Below, in pieces: positions 26,401 through 34,000 of a DNA stretch of 64,000 nt (positions are counted from its first letter, which is position 1; each line of letters starts with the position of its first letter). The position numbers were made by a program, and so were the translations under genes. Below the pieces are notes generated by a model. The model had not been told where the DNA came from. It made no database searches and saw nothing but the letters and a program-made list of their open reading frames with translations. This DNA comes from Acanthaster planci (Eukaryota > Echinodermata > Asteroidea > Valvatida > Acanthasteridae): contig NW_019091578.1 in NCBI RefSeq assembly GCF_001949145.1, positions 172,859-236,858 of the forward strand, written 5' to 3'.

Positions 26401-28738
26401 GCCACTCTATGTGACAAACACAATTCCTACCAATCTATTGAAATTATTTTAAGACAAAACAGGGAATCCCCACAGTTACATGAATAATAAGGCAACCTAA
26501 CAAGCACAAACCACAATCACTCATGAGGATGGAGATCCAACTGCACACAGGAAGAAATCTATCCAGAAAATAAATGGCCCTCATTTGACAAATTCAAATT
26601 TGTCAAATTGGCATTCATGCAGGTTGTGCATTGGTGGAGTGACATGTACATGTACCTAGTGGTATGGTGCTTCAATCTACATGTTTTTGCATACATGTAC
26701 ATGTACACCTGCAGCCACAATCCTCAAGTTTAGAATAAATCTCACGGAACAATATTACATAGGCCTACATGTATAGCAAGATTGGGGATAAGGAATCACT
26801 GAAGTGTACATGTACATGTTGCAAGATCATTTTGTGTTTTTACAAAATCACGTCAGATGTGGCAGGGACACGCACAAAAAATTGGACCCCATGTTTATAG
26901 ACCAACCCATACGTTGATTCAAAAGCAAGGGAGAGGCATAATGACCATACTCACTGATGTCAATCTTGAATGTTCACAATATAAGGGTACAGGTACATGT
27001 ACCATGTAAATACTGTACATTTATACTGCAGGTCGGCAGCATAAATTGTACATAATTAAGGCATTATAATACAACTACCACATTTCCTATGCACAAAGAT
27101 TGATTACATGTATAATGTAACGTGCAGCGCGTGTGTTACATATTAAATTTATGTCTGTGAGAGATTGTGTAAATATTTCTCTTCTTGAATGTATCAATGT
27201 CCAAATACAAGACATGTGGGAAAGACAAAAGAAAAATGTTAATGTACTGCTCTAGCTTGAGCGGAAATGATCCAGATTTTAAACAGAAATCTGAAGAAAT
27301 ACAAGCCTCCTTCACAAGGCAATAATGACATGTACATACTCTTTTTCACCTTAAGTACAATGGTGCTGATCGTCTGAGAAGTATTTCTTGAGGATCTATT
27401 CAAAGCGTGATGTGGTCCAATTAAACTTAGGTCCATCCAAGAACCCAAGTATTCTTTGACCAACAGTATTCAAAGCTAATTAAAACTAGTCACATGGTAA
27501 TGTCTCCCCCACCACCACTTCAGTCATGTACTCAGTTTTAAGCAGTATTTTGCATGTCACTTGGAAGCCAATTGATGAAGTACAAATGGCACTACATTCT
27601 TGCCTTCACGTATTACTTTCATGGTTACATCCTTAGCCTGTTATGATCCATTACAACTTTGAAATCCTTCGCTGTTGCAGAGATTTTTTAAGATGTTTAT
27701 TATTTCTTCTTTCACAGGTTACTGGTAGGCGCTGTTCAGTCTATTCACATCATAGAAGTCATGTGCATGTCAGACCACTTTAGTGGTCTTACGTGACTAA
27801 TGCAACTATCATGGGCTACATCCTTGCTTGCCAATGGGATGTTGGAATTCACATCATCTTTTACAAACTCTTGGGGAAAGAATTTGTAAATGCAATGTTT
27901 TAAACAGTCATTACAACTATTTTATCATCCAGTTTCTAAATGTAACATTCTTGTAACATTTACCACACCCAATTACTTAGTGTAGTAATCCCAGAAGATG
28001 TGTTGTTACCAAAAGTTGTGCAAAGTTGGCGTATTTGTCAAAGGGCACTTAAAATCAGCAGAACACGTGCTTGTATGCCACAGTCACTAACAAACCAGAA
28101 AACAGGGTAAGAAAGTCATGAATTTACAGATTATGTATTCAGTTGGCTACACTATTTTGGGAGGAGTGTCCTTACATGTACTGTCATGCTTCAGTGGTAA
28201 TTAATCTTACTGACAATAAATGTGTAATGTGGGGAAAATATGGGGGGAAAACAGAACATGGCAGCTAGCTACACCATATAGACTCTTAGTCCGAGTAATT
28301 TCGGATATTTAGAATCACCTTTTTCAACATTTGGACATGGTTGGGGACAGCAGGTCTTAATGCTGAACAGGCGATTCGAAGATTCCTAGTTTAGTTACTC
28401 GAATTTGTACATTGAAATGAAACGAATGACGCTTTTGTTTTCATGGTTAACAGATTATTGCGTTGGGAGAAAAATAAAGAAAAAATATATATACAAAAAA
28501 AGGCTGGTGTATTAGAATTTGGGGGAAATATTTTGGCTAACCCCCACTAGTCGTAGACGTCAGCAGTTCCGAACAATACGGATATCTTTACAGACCGAGA
28601 CCGAGAAGTCCAAAATTATCCCTTCGACTCCAGACATTTTTCTCCCAAAATGCACAAAATGAAGTGCCCAAAACCAAAAGGATACAGCTTCACTACGTCC
28701 GTGTCCATCCGTCGTTTATTAGGCGGCGGTGACGACAT
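5467..28738 (-). CDS. UBE2H: Ubiquitin-conjugating enzyme E2 H
   Basis: Seven coding exons on the minus strand: 28686-28738, 12551-12627, 8402-8476, 7311-7350, 6916-6968, 6231-6359 and 5467-5585. They total 546 nt, 181 aa plus stop, against about 183 aa in vertebrates; all junctions are in frame. The protein starts [20 protein letters not shown] and ends in the acidic, serine-rich tail [21 protein letters not shown]-like end typical of UBE2H. The UBC fold covers about residues 8-150. The HPN motif is in exon 4, and the catalytic cysteine is C87 in [13 protein letters not shown] (exon 5). UBE2H is an E2 that charges ubiquitin and works with the CTLH/GID E3 complex in other animals. Intron 1 (16 kb) has U12-type splice signals. 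The start codon has A at -3 (CAAAATGT). Identification is near certain from full-length similarity; biochemical role is inferred from the family. Confidence 0.97.
9560..9720 (+). repeat. Diverged copy of the repeat seen upstream of KLHDC10 copies B and C
   Basis: The stretch CAACCCACTAAAAGTTGAAA with flanking TTTTGGG and GGGGTGG tracts matches the repeats at 45385-45842 and 52951-53325, which carry AACCCACAGAAAGTTGAAAG. It is diverged. Its presence far from KLHDC10 argues that the repeat is a mobile element rather than duplicated promoter. Confidence 0.4.
10428..10490 (+). repeat. Dispersed repeat, copy 2
   Basis: It contains GACAGTCCCAAATCCTCC, then AATTTCAACACAATTTTAC and a G-run, closely matching the copies at 4631-4690 and (inverted) 22281-22325. 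Confidence 0.5.
10986..11160. mobile_element. Non-autonomous DNA transposon (MITE), copy 1 of 3
   Basis: About 175 bp, almost entirely inverted repeat. One arm reads TTTCACAATAGTGCACCTCC then GCGACGAATTGGCCAGTCAC; the other returns ATTGGCCAATGC, CTCTTGAAGGCGCACAATTG and GTGAATCGCCC. The centre carries ATCTGTCGACCC and GGGTTGACAGATTTCGCGCA. The same element is at 16603-16780 and 62007-62182. It has no coding capacity. Confidence 0.75.
16603..16780. mobile_element. Non-autonomous DNA transposon (MITE), copy 2 of 3
   Basis: Same structure as the copy at 10986-11160: GATTCACAATAGCGTGCCTC on the left, TTGGAGGCACTTATTGTGAA on the right, with central ATCTGTCGACCC and GGGTCAACAGATTTCGCACA. It lies in UBE2H intron 1. 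Confidence 0.75.
19670..19694. repeat. Short perfect inverted repeat
   Basis: TATTAATAGCC and GGCTATTAATA are separated by GTT: 11-nt perfect arms with a 3-nt loop. No gene context suggests a function. Confidence 0.5.
19781..19815. repeat. Short perfect inverted repeat
   Basis: TTATTTCATCTT and AAGATGAAATAA form 12-nt perfect arms around an 11-nt loop, only 90 bp from the inverted repeat at 19670-19694. Function unknown. Confidence 0.5.
22131..22280 (-). mobile_element. hAT-type MITE, truncated inverted copy
   Basis: Read on the minus strand it gives TAGTGGAGTAGCTAGGATTT, a G-run, CCAGCTTTCAATGGTGTGG, TTGAGGGCAAGTTTTTG, TTGTTCAATATCCATTCATC and a G-run. This matches, in order, the intact element at 54392-54617. 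The far end is truncated or decayed. It abuts the dispersed repeat at 22281-22325. Confidence 0.65.
22281..22325 (-). repeat. Dispersed repeat, copy 3 (inverted)
   Basis: The reverse complement reads AACAATCCCAAATCCTCCAA then TTTCGATATGTTTTAC, matching the copies at 4631-4690 and 10428-10490. Confidence 0.5.
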
Positions 28739-29099
28739 TTTGCAGGGCTAAAATCAGGTGAATTTTTACACCGAAAAACAGCTGTTCCTGTGCAGAAAAG
28801 GTACACCCAACGATCTTGCGCGAAACATACACATCACAAACCGAAGTTAGCCGAACCGAACCAAAACAATAACTATGCAGGACGATACCATTTACTTTAG
28901 GTGAATTGTACTCTCTTGTAGGCATTTCTTCCACGCTTTTGTTCCCACAGTGGGGACATTTTTTCTTTATTTGGCTAAAAAAATGAATGTTTTGAACCCT
29001 AGAAAATATCTCTCTTGTGTCGAATTTTCCATTGTCAGATTCTGCAACAGAAAAATTGTTGTTTGTTCCATGCACCATAAACCTAAACCCCTTTACAGC

Positions 29100-29140
29100 C
29101 ATTTTCGGAAGTTGACCACGTGATATTGACGTCATTCTTC
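29100..29140 (-). promoter_or_regulatory. Candidate UBE2H promoter: E-box, CRE and ETS-like sites
   Basis: A palindromic CACGTG (29117-29122) and a perfect cAMP-response element TGACGTCA (29127-29134) lie 5 bp apart, about 380-395 bp upstream of the UBE2H start codon. An ETS-like ACTTCCG sits next to them at about 29105-29111. Such clustering is typical of housekeeping promoters. The transcription start is not visible. Confidence 0.45.
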
Positions 29141-30235
29141 AAGGTCGTTGAAACTGCACGACCTTTTCTCAATAAAAATTGAAATCCAGGTCACCAGCTG
29201 ACTACACATAAACAAATTACGTAATCGGTTGTAGGTAAATTGGAAAATTTGTTTCTCTTCACGATATTTTGGCTTTTTTGATTTTTGTTTGGCTGTGTGT
29301 TACATTGCATTCTTCAAAACAAACACTGAGAGAAGTACAAGTAGTGGAATTTTAGATTTAAAAACAGGAAATGAGTAACATAACTGAAGCGTCCTACGAG
29401 TATTTCCAAACGTATACCTTTTAAGACTTAACCTTTACTTCACTGAATGATTAAGTTTGGTCACACTTCACAATAAACAGATCTGCAGTTTACAATTAAA
29501 TGAAATTTTGAATTCAAAATTATCTCACTTTGTAATAAACAGTTAGAAATAAACAACATTTCAGCATGGCTATAAACCATGAATACAATATATAAACCAT
29601 GGTCACGTCCGAACCATGACCATGATTGGTTGATATTTTATTGTCAAACAAATCAAAATCATGTACAGATGTCACTAGCTACTGCAAGACTTTCAACATT
29701 GTGTGTACATGGTTATGAAAATTTTTAATTTTGATTTAACAAAAATTGCATTACAAAACAGTGAGAAATAAGGAAATTAATCTTTTAAAAATCACAATTT
29801 GTCTAAGAAAACAAAACAGAAAAAAGATTTTGTCTCAAATGTCACTTGGCCAATTGCCAGATCACCTCAGTGTGTTCTAATTGTCACCAAGGTAAGTCTT
29901 TACAGTTTAGTGAAATTACCTTCTGTGGTTACATGCTTGCCAGTTTCCACCAGTCTCCAAGGCAACTTTTACTGACCTTAAATTCAAAAATTCAGCTTTG
30001 CAATCTGAGACATACTACGTGTGCTTTTATGACATGCCACCCCCCCATAAATTGCATTAAAAATTAACATGATCTCAACCAACTGAACGAGTACATTTAC
30101 CAAAATTGTTCCTTTTTATGCACATTTAAGTTTGACATTTTGATCAATACTAACAATTAAGAATACAAAAATACACAGTTGCCACTGATTTCACTCAAGT
30201 CCACTGTACACAATTTACTTGATTTTTTATTTTCT

Positions 30236-30241
30236 TTATTG
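30236..30241 (-). terminator. Candidate poly(A) signal of ZC3HC1
   Basis: The minus strand reads AATAAA about 810 nt after the ZC3HC1 stop. I saw no closer exact match. If used, the 3' UTR would include the fold-back element at 30271-30423. Confidence 0.35.
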
Positions 30242-30270
30242 TTGGGTCGGGGAACAGTAGGTCTCAACCA

Positions 30271-30423
30271 GACCTGCCAACCTTGCAGTACTCCTTCCTG
30301 AGGTCAGGCATTACCACATAACAGATTAAACATTTAATAAACTGAATGCTCACTCAAGCACCTTTTAATCTATTGCGTGGTAATGCCTAACCTCAGGAAG
30401 GAGTACAGCAAGGTTGGCAGGTC
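30271..30423. repeat. Fold-back element with about 60-nt arms
   Basis: The left arm GACCTGCCAACCTTGC, GTACTCCTTCCTGAGGT, AGGCATTACCAC returns as GTGGTAATGCCT, ACCTCAGGAAGGAGTAC, GCAAGGTTGGCAGGTC. There are only a few mismatches around a central loop of about 35 nt. It probably lies in the ZC3HC1 3' UTR. Confidence 0.75.
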
Positions 30424-31049
30424 TGCTCAACTACCCTGTACAGAGTGTGCAAGAGTACATCTTGAGGTGCATTTTACGAGCTTCTGGTTTAACTTCATCC
30501 CCACCGTCTTGCTTGTTTAACACAGCAAACAGGACCATAAGGGTGCACCACAGTGTCAGAGTTCTCAATGGCTAAAACTATCAACAAAACAAAAATTCCT
30601 CAGATATGTATTTGACTCTATGCTTTATGCACATTGACACAGGGCAGCTCACAGCTGGGCGATACATGAATAAGATCTTCAAAGGTTTTAATGTAAGATC
30701 TTTCATTCAGATGTAGTCTGTGGTCCGAGTGAGGAGGCACAACGGCCTATCTAGTTTGAAAATATTTTAAAAAATTGTATTTGCAAAGTACAAATGTTTA
30801 AAAAGAAAAGGAAACTCCAACTTTTGAGACATTTGCTTAATAAATAAAGAAAGAAGAAAGTACAAATTGGGGCAACTCCCACCAGGAAATAATGTTCTCA
30901 GGTGGCACATATTTGCAAGGTTTTTTCCTGTTTCTTAAAACTTAACGCTCATTAGGAATTACTGGTTTAAATACTTTAGAGGAAAAGGGAATATACACAG
31001 CACATAAAATGATGTTTAAAAGACGTTCTTCAGTATACTGTCTAGTGGA

Positions 31050-34000
31050 CTAGCTGGAGTCCTTGGGAGGATCTGTGGTTGCATTAGGAGGAGGTGCTGT
31101 CTCCTTGCTTTGCCAGATGTTCAAGATTCTTCTTACTGCCTTCCAAGTCTGACTAGGCGGGGTCTAATAGAATAAAGAAACAGACATTGTCTTTGCATAC
31201 TTTGTACTTGCAAATCATCTTAGAGGACAGGGAAAATAACCCAGGAACAAATCTGACCAAAAACAAACTGAAAGAAGAAACTTTAGCCAATATGAATAAT
31301 AATTTCTTGACAAACACTTGGAAGAAATGACAATCCACAACCCGTCTTCCATATGGGCTTCTCCAAGGAATTTCAAGTGCAATGTATGGTCTGCTCATTA
31401 ATGCTGATTTAAACTTCAAGATATTGACAATGACAGTATACTGTCACATTTGGCCTCTACTTGTGACATTTATGTTCCTTAGTTTGCAGGGGTGAGATTT
31501 CTCAGCTTTTCAGCTGATTTCAGCTTTTTTGTGTTGGATTCCAGCTTTTTTTCCCACTGGCTGTGTACAAAAGTATAGGAGATTTTCACAGTTCAGCTTC
31601 TTTATGTCTTTTCTCAGCTATTTTTATCATTGGTCAATCTCATCCCTGAGTTTGAGACTCACAGTTTCCTTGTTGATAACAGGGGCCAGAGCTCCATAGG
31701 TTTGCGGGTCAGTCCTCTTCAGTAGAATGATAAGGAGCTGTTGCCAGCTCAGCTTAGCTATAGGTTTGTCGTCAGATTGAGTTAGCTCGTTTGAAGTTCT
31801 CTGCAGTCTGAGTGGCTGGAAAGCCGATGGCTGAATCCAAGGGCACCACGACCGATGTTCTGTAGCAGGGTTGAAAGCTGACTTCTCAATATCCTGTGAA
31901 ACAATAATTGAAAAGAATGTCGAGGATACAAGGAGTTTAACATATACCTAACGACATGTAACGAAACTTGATGTGACAAAGAAGCTACTACAATCATTAA
32001 CAACCAAAAATGTGCCATAAAAATCAATTTGAAAGTGACCATTTCAAACACTAGCTACTTGTACAAATATTTCTTGCTTGCTCAATAAAATATGAGGCAC
32101 TACCTTCTTAAAATTGCCCATTGTTATTTCAAACTTGTCAGTTTTTATAAAATATGTGAGCGGTTATCCTTTTAATTACACACTTTTATCCAGGATACAC
32201 CTCTACTAATTATAAAATTTCGTTTATTTTGGTGCAAGTTTAATTATATACGTTTCAGCCAACATCAACATCACGTTAGCTTCATAATGACAGACAAAAT
32301 CTGAAATAAGATGGCTAGAATCAGCCTTAGAAAAACTGAAATCCATCATCCAATTTTATTTTGGAATATGAAGTTGTGTCTAAAAATCATGGTATAAAGT
32401 TGGATCAACTTACTTTGATTCTATCAGTTGGTGATTCCTGTCTTTCTGTGTCTGTGCTACTTGCTTCATTAATAATTGCTGGTTTGGCCTCAGCCTCTTT
32501 CAAGGAAATGAAATTCCATAGACCAGCATGACGTCTACAGTACTGGCAAACCAATACAGGGCAACCAGTCTGTTCTGTATGACTGCAGGAAGAAGAAATA
32601 ATAAGTTGTAGCTGTTTCTAAATAATTGCACTGAAAAGGATTTGAAATGGAAAAGAAACTTGAACGGTATCTCAGCAAACAAGTTTTACCTCAATATAGA
32701 AGGTTATAAGAAATTGATGTTCACCTTTTTAGCCAGCCAAACACAGCAAGGAGACAGACAGTGAGCCAGATGGGTTTCTCCTCTTCACTAACAATGATCG
32801 CGGAATCTTCCCTCTCTGCAATCAACTTCAACAGTGCTGGCTCAACCTCATCGATAACAAACTGCTCCTTACACAAAATTTACAAATAGAACTTGTCAAA
32901 AAAGCTAAATGTGACACATATAACAATCATTGATTAATGGGTTCTACCACAAGTTTCATAAAAAAAAATCAACATCTTGTAACGTGTGAGACCAAGTTAG
33001 AAGTATATATTCAGAAAGTAACAAAAATTGAGCCTCACAACATAAAACGTCAATTCCAGGACCTTGACTTTGTTCTGTTTCTCTTAAGTAATCCTTGATT
33101 TCGAGTCCAAACCTTTAGAAATTCTGGCTCAGTATGAGTCAGTTTTACAACAAGAACCTCAGCTTTTAAGGCATTAAGTCAAAAATGGGAGTCTCTTCAT
33201 TCATTCTGAACATAGAAGGCCTGCAAATGGTTTGAGGACCAGAGATGAACCCAATGTTATGGATGAAGCTGATCATTAAAAAAAGCATGCTACCTCCTCC
33301 TTGATAATACTGCAGTCAATGCTGGGCAAACTGACGCCTAACAAGTGCATGGTGTCTAATCGGGAGTAGAAGCTTTCAACAGCTGATTTCACATCACCCA
33401 GTGGAATGTGGAGAAATGACTCTGACCAAATTAAGAACAGATTTTACTTTGGATGGATTTTTGCACCAGAGAAAGACTAAACTTTAATAACTAGTTTCTG
33501 GATTTTTTCCAAATTTAAAGCTCAAGGACAGTACTGAGTATCCAATACATTGCACTGACCAAATTCTCTTGGTAAAAAGAAACACATCACAATTAACAAT
33601 TGCTAATTATACTTAAAGTACATCTTCAAATATTATACCTCTGATGTGACTGTTTTTTGTTTCCTTTTAAGGACTTTTCAACCAACTCTGAGCAAGTTTG
33701 CACCAACCTGGTGATGGGCTGTCAGGCCAGGGGCATATCTTGCTGTGAGCTATCTTCAAGGAATCCTTCAACTTTCCGTAAGCTTGAGCATCTGAAAGTT
33801 TCATATATCAAGTTTTGGCACGACAGGAACTTAAAAAAGTAATTAATGAATAAACAGGGCATTAGCACAATAAATATCAATAAATGTAAATGTTTTGTTT
33901 TGAACTCTGTGCATGCATCCTGAAGAATAAGAGAATCCAAAGGTTATGTTTGTACTGATGACAGTTCTGTGCTGGTACAAATGCATATGTAGTAGCCTTG

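Larger units (their letters stand above)
12628..28685 (-). other. UBE2H intron 1: long U12-type (minor spliceosome) intron
   Basis: The donor reads GTATCCTTTTGG (plus positions 28674-28685), a full match to the U12 donor consensus RTATCCTTT. Near the acceptor the branch element TTCCTTAAC is exact (12647-12655), about 20 nt before the terminal TTAG. The intron interrupts codon 18 (CT|A, leucine). Within its 16 kb I see no nested coding exon. It holds MITE copy 2 (16603-16780), an inverted hAT-type element (22131-22280), small palindromes (19670-19694, 19781-19815) and many ACATGTACATGT palindromes. Confidence 0.85.
28739..31049. other. Spacer between ZC3HC1 and UBE2H
   Basis: Both neighbours are on the minus strand, so this holds the ZC3HC1 3' UTR (high side) and the UBE2H promoter and 5' UTR (low side). 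A 138-codon minus-strand frame (28719-29135) overlaps the UBE2H start out of frame and is discussed as a possible upstream ORF. A fold-back element lies at 30271-30423. I see no further gene. Confidence 0.7.
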
